Shown here: piece by piece, positions 19,010 through 28,523 of the stretch
Position numbering within the stretch: position 1 is the first letter of the stretch
How the letters are laid out: every line of letters starts with the position of its first letter
NCBI GenBank assembly: GCA_018970895.1
Contig: JAGWVM010000002.1
Location: 1 to 64,000 of the forward strand
Source of the DNA: Lysobacteraceae bacterium
GTDB lineage: Bacteria; Pseudomonadota; Gammaproteobacteria; Xanthomonadales; Rhodanobacteraceae
Length of the DNA stretch: 64,000 nucleotides
Reading direction: 5' to 3'
Notes under the pieces: generated by a model
Told to the model about the DNA's origin: nothing
Seen by the model: only the letters and a program-made list of their open reading frames with translations
Database searches by the model: none
Made by a program: the position numbers and the translations under genes

Positions 19010-19038
19010 CGCTAACCCCGCACGTTGTTGCGTGTCAA
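19010..19038 (-). promoter_or_regulatory. Candidate sigma70 promoter of TonB receptor 1
   Basis: Minus strand TTGACA (19038-19033) - 17 bp - TTAGCG (19015-19010). Confidence 0.5.
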
Positions 19039-19246
19039 CTTTTCGTTATGCGTCCCGCGCGGCGACACCCGTGGCAGAACCCGGCGAGGCAGGCACAGGA
19101 GGGTCGCGGCGGCACGTGTGACGACAGCTGGCCTGATCCGGGCCACGCCAAACCCCTCGCGCATTGGGCGCAACGCCGGTGCAGGGGGCTCTGCGGGGGC
19201 GGAAGCGCTTCCTCGCCCCGGGCGACTGGCTTTATATTGCCGGCTG

Positions 19247-19460
19247 TTTCGGGTGTCCCCGTCCAGCGGACGAGGATGAAACGGGAAGCCGGTGCGTGGC
19301 GCCTGAGTGCGCGACCATGCCGGCGCTGCCCCCGCAACGGTAGGCGGATGGACCGCCGGACGACGACAAGACCACTGTGCCGAGGCATGGGAAGGTGTCG
19401 TCCGGTACATGCCCGCGAGGCATGTCATCCGCGAGCCCGGAGACCGGCCCGAAACATTGT
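19247..19460 (+). ncRNA. Cobalamin riboswitch
   Basis: gatgaaacgggaagccggtg, B12-box-like gccggcgctgcccccgcaacggtaggc, and catgtcatccgcgagcccggagaccggcc, upstream of btuB. Ends approximate. Confidence 0.95.
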
Positions 19461-19601
19461 CCTGGCGTCTCGCGGTGGGCGAGGCCGCGGTTCCGTGCGC
19501 GGCCTTGCGGCCTGCGCACGCGTCGCTGCCCCGTTTCCGCCTGTCGCCAGCTCGTTCCTCATCGAGCCGCGCGCGGGTGCACGGCCAAAGGCAGACTTCC
19601 C

Positions 19602-21458
19602 ATGAACAGGACTTCCTTCGCAGCGGCGCTGGTCGCCGTCCTCACCACCACGTCGGCAGCGGCGGCCGCGGCCGATGCAGGCCAGTCGCTCGATCCGGTG
19701 ATCGTCACCGCCACGCGCACCGCAATCACCGTGGACGATGCGCTCTCCTCGGTCACCGTGATCACCCGGGACGACATCGAGCGGCTGCAGCCGGTGTCAC
19801 TGGTGGACCTGCTGAACGGCCTGCCCGGCGTCACCCTCGCGCAGGCCGGCGGCATGGGCGAGCAGACCTCGCTGTTCCTGCGCGGCACCAATTCCTCGCA
19901 CACGCTGCTGCTGGTCGACGGTGTACGCGTGGGCACGGTGAGCGCCGGCCTGCCTGCGTTCGAGCAGATCCCGGTGGAGCAGATCGAGCGGATCGAGATC
20001 GTGCGCGGGCCACGCTCGAGCCTGTACGGAGCCGACGCGATCGGCGGCGTGATCCAGATCTTCACCCGCCACGGCCATGCCGGCGAAGGGCTGGTGCCTT
20101 CGCTGAGCCTGACCACCGGCAGCCGCCACACCGTGGGCGGCCAGTTCGGCCTGTCCGGCGGCGATCGCCACGCCTGGTTCAACCTGAGCCTGGGTGGCGA
20201 GTACACCCACGGCATCAACGCCTGCCGCGTCGGCGCCGGCACCGTGTTCGCCGGCTGCTTCGTCAATGAGCCGGATAGCGACGGCTACCGCAACACCAAC
20301 GCGCTGGCCAACGGCGGCTACCGCTGGGAAGGCGGTACCGAACTGGCCGCCACGTACCTGCGCAGCCGCAATTTCGTCTATTTCGACGGCGCCCCGTACG
20401 GCAACCAGGCACTGAACCAGCAGCAGGTCGCCGGGGCACGGCTGACGTTCCGGCCGCTGGCGTTCTGGCAGGTGACACTGGGCGCGGGGCAGAACCTGGA
20501 CAAGGCCACCACCTACAACAACGGCACCTATCTCCGCTATTCGGACTCGCGCCGCAACCAGGCCTCCTGGCAGAACGATTTCACGCTGGCCGACGACCAG
20601 TTGCTGACCGTGGGCACCGACTACCAGCTCGAGCACCTGTCCAGCGATACCGGCTATCTCGCCAACCGCCGCCAGGACACCGGCGTGTTCGCGCAGTACC
20701 AGGCCACGTTCGGCCGCAACGTGTTCCAGGCCTCGGCCCGGCACGACCACAGCGGCCAGTTCGGCAGCCACGACACCGGCGCGATCGCCTGGGGCTACCG
20801 GCTCGACCACGGCCTGCGGTTGTCGGCCAGCTACGGAAGTGCCTTCCACGCACCGACGTTCAACGACCTGTATTACCCCTACGGCAGCGGCAACCCGGAC
20901 CTGAAGCCGGAAACCTCGCGCAGCGCCGAACTCGGCGTGACGCAGCAGGGCGAGGGCTGGCACTGGGCGCTTAACGCCTATCAGACCCGGATCAACCAGC
21001 TGATCACGCTGGACAGCAACTACTACCCGCGCAATCTGAGCCGCGCGCGCATTCGCGGCCTGGAAGGTCAGCTCGGCCTCACCCTGGCGGGCTGGCACTG
21101 GCAGGGGTATTTGACCGTGCAGCAACCGCGCAACGACGATGGCGGCGCCAACAACGGCCACTGGCTGCCGCGCCGGCCGGAGCGCACCGCGCGCATCGAC
21201 GTCGACCGCAGCTTCGGCACGGTGGCGGTGGGCGCCACCTTCAACGCCGCGGGCGCACGCTACGACGACCTGGCCAACACGCATCGGCTCGGCGGCTACG
21301 CCACCACCGACCTGCGCGCCAGCCTGACGTTCGCCCCGCACTGGGAGCTGGAGGGTCGACTGGCCAACGCCTTCGACCGGCGCTACGAGACGATCTACTA
21401 CTTCAACCAGCCCGGCCGCAGCTGGTACCTGACCCTGCGCTACCGCCCCGGCGACTGA
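19602..21458 (+). CDS. btuB: Vitamin B12 TonB-dependent receptor BtuB
   Basis: LDPVIVTATRTAITVDDALSSVTVITRDDIERLQPVSLVDLLNGLPGV (TonB box and plug), riboswitch upstream, C-terminal WYLTLRYRPGD. Confidence 0.93.
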   Translation: MNRTSFAAALVAVLTTTSAAAAAADAGQSLDPVIVTATRTAITVDDALSSVTVITRDDIERLQPVSLVDLLNGLPGVTLAQAGGMGEQTSLFLRGTNSSHTLLLVDGVRVGTVSAGLPAFEQIPVEQIERIEIVRGPRSSLYGADAIGGVIQIFTRHGHAGEGLVPSLSLTTGSRHTVGGQFGLSGGDRHAWFNLSLGGEYTHGINACRVGAGTVFAGCFVNEPDSDGYRNTNALANGGYRWEGGTELAATYLRSRNFVYFDGAPYGNQALNQQQVAGARLTFRPLAFWQVTLGAGQNLDKATTYNNGTYLRYSDSRRNQASWQNDFTLADDQLLTVGTDYQLEHLSSDTGYLANRRQDTGVFAQYQATFGRNVFQASARHDHSGQFGSHDTGAIAWGYRLDHGLRLSASYGSAFHAPTFNDLYYPYGSGNPDLKPETSRSAELGVTQQGEGWHWALNAYQTRINQLITLDSNYYPRNLSRARIRGLEGQLGLTLAGWHWQGYLTVQQPRNDDGGANNGHWLPRRPERTARIDVDRSFGTVAVGATFNAAGARYDDLANTHRLGGYATTDLRASLTFAPHWELEGRLANAFDRRYETIYYFNQPGRSWYLTLRYRPGD

Positions 21459-21651
21459 GCGCGGCATGAAGCGGGGGCCCCGCGGGCCCCTGCCTTCCGG
21501 CACGGTGGGGACTTCAGGCACATACACTGTGCGGGGCTGGCCGGCATAAAGCCGACATGCCTGTCACCCTGAACCCTGCGGCCCTCACCGAGCCCGTGGC
21601 GCCCTGCCGGCGTGCCGGTCGGCCGCGACGCCCGCAGGCCACGGAAGCGCC

Positions 21652-24600
21652 ATGAACATTTTTGCTCCACTGATCCGCCGTCCCGTCGGCACCTCGCTGC
21701 TCGCGGCCGGCCTGGTGCTGGCCGGCATCTGCGCCTACCTGCTGCTCGGCGTGGCCGCGTTGCCGTCGCTGGAGTTTCCCGGGGTCTACGTCGTGGCGCA
21801 GCAGCCCGGCGCCAGCGCGCAGACCATGGCCAATACCGTACTGGCACCGCTGGAACGGCACCTCGGGCGCATCCCCGGCGTGGACGAGATGTACGGCAAC
21901 GCCAGCGAGGGTTCGGCCTCGGTGATGGTGCGCTTCACCTTCGACCGCACCGCCGACAAGGCGGCGCGCGACGTGCAGGCGGCGATCAACGCCGCGGCGC
22001 CGGACCTGCCCTCGGGCATGCCCTCGCCGCCGCAGTACTTCAAGTTCGACACCTCGCAGATCCCGATCCTGTTCATCACGCTCACCTCGACCGGCCTGCC
22101 GCAGGACAAGCTGTTCGACCTGGCCGACACCCTGCTCAAGCCGGCGGTGGCTCAGATCCCGGGGGTGGCGCAGGTGCAGGTGTTCGGCGGCACCCCGCAC
22201 GCGGTGCGGGTGGAGCTGGACAACGCGGCGCTGGCGGCCAAGGGGCTGACCCCCACCGACGTCAGCAATGCCCTGCGCGCGGCCAACGTCACCTCGCCGC
22301 AGGGCACGCTGAGCAACGGCGTGACGCAGATGACGGTGTTCGCCAACGACGCGCTGCACGAGCCGGCGGAGTTCGCCCGCCTGCTGATCGCCAGCAGGAA
22401 CGGCACGGCGGTGCGGCTGTCCGACGTGGCCAGGGTCTACGGCGGCCAGCAGGACAAGTACCAGGGGGCGTGGTTCAACGGCCAGGACACCGTCGGCCTG
22501 CAGATCACCAAGCGCCCGGAGGCCAACGCCGTGGCCACGGTGGAGGCGATCCGCGCCAAGCTGCCGCAGCTCGAGGCCTCGCTGCCGGCGAACGTCACCG
22601 TGACACCGGTGTTCGACCTGACCCAGACCACCAAGTCCGCGCTGCACGAGGTGGAGACCGCGCTGCTGATCTCCATCGCGATGGTGGCGCTGGTGATGCT
22701 GGTATTCCTGCGCCGGCTGCGCCCGACCCTGATCGCCATGCTCAGCGTGCCGCTGTCGCTGGCCGGCGCCTTCGTCGCGATGTGGGCGCTCGATTACACC
22801 CTGAACACGCTGTCGCTGGTCGCGCTGGTGCTGTGCATCGGCTTCGTGGTCGACGACGCGATCGTGGTGATCGAGAACATCGTGCGCCACATGGAACAGG
22901 GCGACGCACCGCTGGAGGCGTCGCTCAAGGGCGTGCGCGAGATCGGCTTCACGGTGATCTCGATCACCCTGTCGCTGGTGGCGGTGTTCGCGCCGCTGCT
23001 GTTCGGCAACAACATGCTGGTGGTGCTGCTGCGCGAATTCTCGGTGACGCTGACCGCGGCGGTGGTGATCTCGGCGGTGGTCTCGCTGACGCTGACGCCG
23101 GCCCTGTGCGGCCGGCTGCTGCGGCACGAGGACGAGCATGCCCGCACCCCGGGCCGCCTGGAGCAGGCGGTGGCGCGCTTCGACCGCGCGCTGCTGCAGC
23201 GCTACGAGCGCGCGCTGGACTGGGCGATGCACCACCGCCACCTGATGCGCTGGCAGCCGCTGCTGCTGATCTTTCTGACCTTCGCGCTCGGCTTCGCGGT
23301 AGTGAAGACCGCCGGCGGCACCTTCATGCCGGACGAGGACACCGGTCAGCTGCAGGTGTTCATCAGCGCCGACACCAACATCTCGCCGGCGCTGCTGACC
23401 GAGCGCGCGCGCGAGGTAGGCGAGATCATGCGCAAGGACCCGGCGGTGCTGGACCAGCTGACCATGCTCGGCGGCAACGGCTTCGGCGGCGCCGTGGGCA
23501 ACTCGGCACAGATGTTCGTCGACCTCAAGCCGCTCGGCAACGGGCCGGGCATGCGCCCGGACGGCATCAAGACGGTGATCGAGCGGCTGTCCAGGCAGTA
23601 CAACGCGCTGCCCAACGTGCAGGTGTCGCTCAGCGCCGCACAGTTCCTCGGCGGCGGTGGCAGCGGCGGCAACGGCGGCCAGTACGAGTTCCAGCTGATC
23701 AGCGACAGCGGTGCCGATCTGCAGCCGTGGGCGCTGAAGATGGTGCGCACCATGCGCACGATGAAGGATTTCCAGGACGTCAGCAGCGAATTCGACCAGA
23801 CCGGCAAGCAGCAGCTGATCAGGATCGACCGCGAAGCAGCCGGCCGCCTGCACGTGGGCGTGGGCACGATCGACTCGGCGCTGTACAACGCGTTCGGGCA
23901 GAACCAGGTGTCGGTGATCTATTCGGACATCAACCAGTACCGGGTCATTCTCACCTCGGACTCGGCCGAGGACCTGAGCCCGCAGGCGCTGCTCAACATC
24001 CAGGTGCGCAGTACGCTGGGCCAGATGATCCCGCTGTCGGCGCTGGCGACCATCCAGCCCACCGTCAGCCCCATCCGGATCCGCCACCACAACCAGCTGC
24101 AGGCGGCCACGATCAACTACAACCTGGCCAAGGGCGTGACCCAGGACCGCGGCATCGCGCTGGTCAACCAGGCGGCCTACGCCACCCATCTGCCGGACGG
24201 CGTGCGGGTGGAGTTCACCGGCAACAACCAGCGCCTGCAGCAGGCGCAGAACAACGGCATGATCCTGCTGCTCGCCTCGATCCTGGCGATGTACATCGTG
24301 CTGGGCATCCTGTACGAGAGCCTCGGCCATCCGCTCACCATCCTGTCCACCCTGCCCGCCGCCGGCATGGGTGCGTTCCTGGCGATGCTGGTGACGCAGA
24401 CCCAGCTGTCGCTGATGGCGATCATCGCGATCCTGATGCTGATCGGCATCGTCAAGAAGAACGCGATCCTGATGGTGGACTTCGCGCTGGTCGGCGAGCG
24501 TGAGCGCGGGCTGAGCCCGCCCGAGGCGATCCGCGAGGCGGCGCTGGTGCGCTTCCGCCCGATCACCATGACCACCCTGGTCGCGCTCGGCGCCGCACTG

Positions 24601-25215
24601 CCGCTGGCGATCGGCTTCGGCATCGGCTCGGAGATGCGTCAGCCGCTGGGCATCGCCATCGTCGGCGGCCTGCTGGTGTCGCAGTTGCTGACCCTGCTCA
24701 GCACCCCGGCGATCTACCTGTTCGACCACGACCGGCTGGCCCGCCATGCGCAGGGCCTGATGCCGAACCGCCTCAAGTGGTGGGCGATCGGCTGCATCGT
24801 GCTCGGCGCGGTGCAGATGCTCGGTGGCGTGGCCGTGGCACTGGTGCCGAAGCTGGGCGAGAAGTTCGCCGGCAAGGGCCCGCTGGTCGGTATCGCGATG
24901 GTGGTGCTGGGCGCCGTGCTGCTGACCTTCGCGATCCGCCTGCTCAAGCACAGGCGACGCGCACGCTTCGTCCTGTTCGGGGTGTTCGCGGTGGTGCTCG
25001 GGCTGCCTGCACTTGCCCAGATCGGCGCGCTGCTCGCCGCGCCGCCGGGCGCGCCCGGCGGCAGCGCGACCGGCATCGTGCTGATGCTGGGCCTGCTCGG
25101 GGTGTTCGCCTGGGCGACGTTCAGCGCACGCAGCAAGGCCTGGTTCGGGGAACCTGCGCAGGGCTTCCTCGCCCGCCGGCTGGCGCGCCTGAAGCCGGCC
25201 CGCGGGCACGGCTGA
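21652..25215 (+). CDS. RND-family efflux permease (AcrB/MdtC-like) with extra C-terminal membrane domain
   Basis: MNIFAPLIRRPVGTSLLAAGLVLAGICAYLLLGVAALPSLEFP..., FVVDDAIVVIENIVRHME, GIVKKNAILMVDFAL; 1187 aa. Confidence 0.95.
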   Translation: MNIFAPLIRRPVGTSLLAAGLVLAGICAYLLLGVAALPSLEFPGVYVVAQQPGASAQTMANTVLAPLERHLGRIPGVDEMYGNASEGSASVMVRFTFDRTADKAARDVQAAINAAAPDLPSGMPSPPQYFKFDTSQIPILFITLTSTGLPQDKLFDLADTLLKPAVAQIPGVAQVQVFGGTPHAVRVELDNAALAAKGLTPTDVSNALRAANVTSPQGTLSNGVTQMTVFANDALHEPAEFARLLIASRNGTAVRLSDVARVYGGQQDKYQGAWFNGQDTVGLQITKRPEANAVATVEAIRAKLPQLEASLPANVTVTPVFDLTQTTKSALHEVETALLISIAMVALVMLVFLRRLRPTLIAMLSVPLSLAGAFVAMWALDYTLNTLSLVALVLCIGFVVDDAIVVIENIVRHMEQGDAPLEASLKGVREIGFTVISITLSLVAVFAPLLFGNNMLVVLLREFSVTLTAAVVISAVVSLTLTPALCGRLLRHEDEHARTPGRLEQAVARFDRALLQRYERALDWAMHHRHLMRWQPLLLIFLTFALGFAVVKTAGGTFMPDEDTGQLQVFISADTNISPALLTERAREVGEIMRKDPAVLDQLTMLGGNGFGGAVGNSAQMFVDLKPLGNGPGMRPDGIKTVIERLSRQYNALPNVQVSLSAAQFLGGGGSGGNGGQYEFQLISDSGADLQPWALKMVRTMRTMKDFQDVSSEFDQTGKQQLIRIDREAAGRLHVGVGTIDSALYNAFGQNQVSVIYSDINQYRVILTSDSAEDLSPQALLNIQVRSTLGQMIPLSALATIQPTVSPIRIRHHNQLQAATINYNLAKGVTQDRGIALVNQAAYATHLPDGVRVEFTGNNQRLQQAQNNGMILLLASILAMYIVLGILYESLGHPLTILSTLPAAGMGAFLAMLVTQTQLSLMAIIAILMLIGIVKKNAILMVDFALVGERERGLSPPEAIREAALVRFRPITMTTLVALGAALPLAIGFGIGSEMRQPLGIAIVGGLLVSQLLTLLSTPAIYLFDHDRLARHAQGLMPNRLKWWAIGCIVLGAVQMLGGVAVALVPKLGEKFAGKGPLVGIAMVVLGAVLLTFAIRLLKHRRRARFVLFGVFAVVLGLPALAQIGALLAAPPGAPGGSATGIVLMLGLLGVFAWATFSARSKAWFGEPAQGFLARRLARLKPARGHG

Positions 25216-25236
25216 GGCGGACGCGGCAGCAGATGA

Positions 25237-26826
25237 TCAGTCCGCTGCCGCGCCCAGCGCCCGCCGCAGCGGCTCCAGCTGCGGCTCGTAGCGCCGCCAT
25301 TGCTCCAGTGCACGTCGATGCAGCGGCTCGCGCACCTGGGCGCTGCTCGGTGTCGCCACCGCGCCGCGGTTGGCTTCCGGATGCAGGCAGCGCTGATCCA
25401 TCGGCAGGTCGCAGGCCGCCAGGATGCGCGAGAGCGTCGACTCCGGATCGGTGACCAGCGCCTCGTAGTCGACCTCGATCATCGCCTCCGGATCATGCGT
25501 GCGCCAGCGCTCCACCAGCCGCCGGTAGAGCCCGTGGTAATGCGCCATCGCCGGCATGTCGTAGCAGTAGGGCGAGGCACTGCCGAACATCACCTTGAGG
25601 TTGGAGTAGCACACGTCCATCGGCGGCCGCGCGATGTGCACGATGCGCGCCTGTGGCAGCGCCCGCCGGATGAATGGCACCAGCCGCACGTTGGCCGGCA
25701 GCTTGTCGATGAAGAAGCGCGCGCCACCGGCACGCCACGCGGTCTGCTCCAGGTAGCGCTGGCCGACCCGCGCCAGGTCGAGCGACGCCATACGCTGCAT
25801 CACCGTGCGCAGGCTGCGCTGGCCGGCCTGGGCGACATCGGCCACCCAGTGCAGCTGGCGCTGGAAGTCGCTGATCTCGCCGGCGGAGGCGATGTCCGGA
25901 TGGGCGGACAGCATGTGGTCGAGCAGCGTGCTGCCGGAGCGCGGCAGGCCGACGATGAAGATCGGGGCCGGCGCACCGGCGTCGGGGCCGGGACGGGGCG
26001 GCACCGGGCCCAGTGGCTCGGCCGCCTGCAGGATCGCCTCGACGGTGGCCGCCTCGTCGGCCGCGTCGTACGGATGCAGCGCGTGCATGGTCGCGTTGCA
26101 ACGCTCCAGTGCGGCCCAGGCGGCCGGGTGCCGGCCCAGGTCGTCAAGGATCTTGAAACGGGCCGCATCGTACTCGGCCAGCGCGAAGCGCCCGCGGGGA
26201 TCGGTCGGCGCACCGAGCCGCGCCTGCCAGCGGTCGAGGCGATCGAGCAGCGGATCGCCGGGCCGCTGCCGGCGCAGGTTGGCGAGGATCACCACCGCAT
26301 CGGCGTGGCCGGGCCAGCGCTCAAGCAGTCCGGTCAGCACCGCCTCGGCCTCGTCGAGCCGCCCGGTGAACTGCAGCAGCATGCCGCGCAGGTAAAGCTC
26401 GCCGGGATCGTCGAGACCAAGCGCGTTCGCCCGGTCGATGTCGCCGGCGGCCGCCTCGATGTCGCCGAGCATCCAGTGCAGGTGGGCCTGCTCGACCAGG
26501 ACGTGGGACGGCGGATCCGGCGCGCGCGCCAGGTGCGCGATGCAGGCCCGGGCGCCCAGCACTTCGCCCTGCAGTGCGAGCTGCCAGCCGAGGCGGGCGA
26601 TCAGTCCGGCGTGGTTGGGCAGGCGCGGCACGGCGTCGAGCAGCTGCGAAGTGGCTTCGCGCATGCGACCCTGCCGGAGGATCGCCGCCGCCAGCTCCAT
26701 CCGGACCGGCACGTCGTCCGGATCGGACTGCAGCAGGCGCCGGAGCAACGTCTCGGCCTCGGCGTGCCGGCCGGCCTCAATGGCCTCGACGGCCTGCTTG
26801 CGCCACGCCGCCGCCGAACCGGTCAC
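25237..26826 (-). CDS. TPR-containing sulfotransferase family protein (copy C)
   Basis: N-terminal TPR-like repeats; PAPS-binding motifs PIFIVGLPRSGSTLLDHMLSAHPDI and RIVHIARPPMDVCYSNLKVMF. Confidence 0.92.
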   Translation of the reverse strand: MTGSAAAWRKQAVEAIEAGRHAEAETLLRRLLQSDPDDVPVRMELAAAILRQGRMREATSQLLDAVPRLPNHAGLIARLGWQLALQGEVLGARACIAHLARAPDPPSHVLVEQAHLHWMLGDIEAAAGDIDRANALGLDDPGELYLRGMLLQFTGRLDEAEAVLTGLLERWPGHADAVVILANLRRQRPGDPLLDRLDRWQARLGAPTDPRGRFALAEYDAARFKILDDLGRHPAAWAALERCNATMHALHPYDAADEAATVEAILQAAEPLGPVPPRPGPDAGAPAPIFIVGLPRSGSTLLDHMLSAHPDIASAGEISDFQRQLHWVADVAQAGQRSLRTVMQRMASLDLARVGQRYLEQTAWRAGGARFFIDKLPANVRLVPFIRRALPQARIVHIARPPMDVCYSNLKVMFGSASPYCYDMPAMAHYHGLYRRLVERWRTHDPEAMIEVDYEALVTDPESTLSRILAACDLPMDQRCLHPEANRGAVATPSSAQVREPLHRRALEQWRRYEPQLEPLRRALGAAAD

Positions 26827-26863
26827 GGCGTGGTCCTCGTGGCGGCGAGAAGTCGTTCTGCCC

Positions 26864-28465
26864 TCATCGGGCGAGCGCCTGCCGCAGCGGCTCGAGCGGT
26901 TCCGCGTAGCGCTGCCACTCGCCGACGCTGCGCGCGTGGACCGGCTCGCGGACCTGGCTGCTGCTCGGCGTGGCGACCGGTGCGTCGTTGCGCTCCGGCT
27001 GCAGACAGGCGGGGTCGAAAGCGAGGCCGCAGCGGGTCAGCAGATCGCGCAGCACCGGCTCGGGCGCGCGGACGAGGTCCTCATAGCGGACGTCGACGAC
27101 AACGTCGGGATCGATGGCCATCCATTGCTCCATGCAGCGGCGATACAACCCGTGATAGTGCGCCAGGGCGTCCATGTCGTAGCTGTAGGCCGATGCCGGG
27201 CCCAGCATCGCCTTGAGGTTGGAGTAGCACACGTCCATCGGCTCGCGGTGGATGTGCACGATCACCGCGTCGGGCAGGGCCTGCCGGATGAATGGAACCA
27301 TCCGGAAGTGGATCGGCATCTTGTCGACGAGACAGCCGGCCTCCGGGGCGCGCCAGCGCGTCTGCAGGCGATAGCGCTCGCCGAGCAGGGCAAAGTCCAC
27401 CGCCGGCAGGCGATCGAGTACCGCGAGCATGCCCGCCACACCGTCGGCCGGCACGTCGGTGATCCAGCGCATCTGGCGGCGGAAATCGTTGATCTCCCCC
27501 GCGGAGACCACCTGCGGATGGCTCGACAGCATGCGGTCGAGCAGGGTGGTGCCGGAGCGGGGCAGGCCGACGATGAAGACCGGCCGCGGGCCAGGCGCGC
27601 CGGAAATGGCCCGATCCGGAGGAGGCGGGAGGCGTCGGGCGGCGGTCAACAGGGCATCGACGACGGCGCGCTCGCCGGCGCGATCGTAGGGCGCCTGTCG
27701 CGCCATCCGGGCATTGCTGCGTTGCAGGCACGCCCAGGCTCGGGCGTGGTCGCCGAGGTCGTCGTGGATCTTGAACAGGGCCGACTCGAAATGAGCCAGG
27801 GCCAGACGATCGACCGGATGCTGCGGATCGGCCGGCAGGCGCCGGACCAGATCCTCGATGAGGCCGACATGCGCCGGCCCAGCCTGTCGACGCAGGTGGA
27901 CCAGCGCCACCGCGGCATCGCCAAACCGCGGCCAGCGGCGCAAGCATTGCAGCAGCACCGACTCGGCCTCGTCGAGGCGCCCGTGGAACTGCAGCAGCAT
28001 CGCGTGGAGATAGAGGGCGTCCGGGGCATCGATGCCCTGCCGGATCGCTCGCCCGCACAGGGCCAGGGCCGTGCCGAATTCGCCAAGCAGCCAGCGCACG
28101 CGACCCGCCTCGGCCAGCGCCGCCGGCGCGCTGACGGTGTCCCAGTCGATCCGCGCCAGGCAATCGCGGGCCACCACCAGCTCGCCCGCGAAGTAGAGCT
28201 GCCGGGCCAGCGGCAGCAGCCTGCCCGGTTCGGCCGGTGCCCGCGCGGCAGCGTGTGTCCACTGCGAGATCGCATCACGCAGGTGGCCACCCGCCATCAG
28301 CACGGCAGCGAGATCGGCGCGTACGGCCGGATCGTCACCGCCCTCTTGGAGGACCGCCTCGAGACTGCCGCGGGCAGCGTCCCACTGGCCGAGTTCGACA
28401 TGCTGGGCGGCGCGTCGGCGGTGGCGCAGCAGCGCCAGCCCGCGCGAGGTGGCATCGGTGGACAT
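26864..28465 (-). CDS. TPR-containing sulfotransferase family protein (copy B)
   Basis: PVFIVGLPRSGTTLLDRMLSSHPQV and VIVHIHREPMDVCYSNLKAML. Confidence 0.92.
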   Translation of the reverse strand: MSTDATSRGLALLRHRRRAAQHVELGQWDAARGSLEAVLQEGGDDPAVRADLAAVLMAGGHLRDAISQWTHAAARAPAEPGRLLPLARQLYFAGELVVARDCLARIDWDTVSAPAALAEAGRVRWLLGEFGTALALCGRAIRQGIDAPDALYLHAMLLQFHGRLDEAESVLLQCLRRWPRFGDAAVALVHLRRQAGPAHVGLIEDLVRRLPADPQHPVDRLALAHFESALFKIHDDLGDHARAWACLQRSNARMARQAPYDRAGERAVVDALLTAARRLPPPPDRAISGAPGPRPVFIVGLPRSGTTLLDRMLSSHPQVVSAGEINDFRRQMRWITDVPADGVAGMLAVLDRLPAVDFALLGERYRLQTRWRAPEAGCLVDKMPIHFRMVPFIRQALPDAVIVHIHREPMDVCYSNLKAMLGPASAYSYDMDALAHYHGLYRRCMEQWMAIDPDVVVDVRYEDLVRAPEPVLRDLLTRCGLAFDPACLQPERNDAPVATPSSSQVREPVHARSVGEWQRYAEPLEPLRQALAR

Positions 28466-28523
28466 CAACGGATCCTGCAAGAGCGCAAGGGGAGAGCGGG
28501 CAGCATGGCGGTCACCGGGTGAC

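Noticed and set aside
15590-19015. 1141 aa plus-strand ORF
   Set aside because: Antisense to TonB receptor 1 and crosses its terminator; Val/Arg/Gly-rich shadow frame.
19377-19601. N-terminal extension of the btuB ORF
   Set aside because: Extension translates the cobalamin riboswitch; the signal peptide begins at 19602.
21514-25209. 1231 aa minus-strand ORF
   Set aside because: Fully antisense to the RND permease gene; His/Gln/Arg/Asp-rich, low-complexity translation typical of a GC-rich shadow frame.
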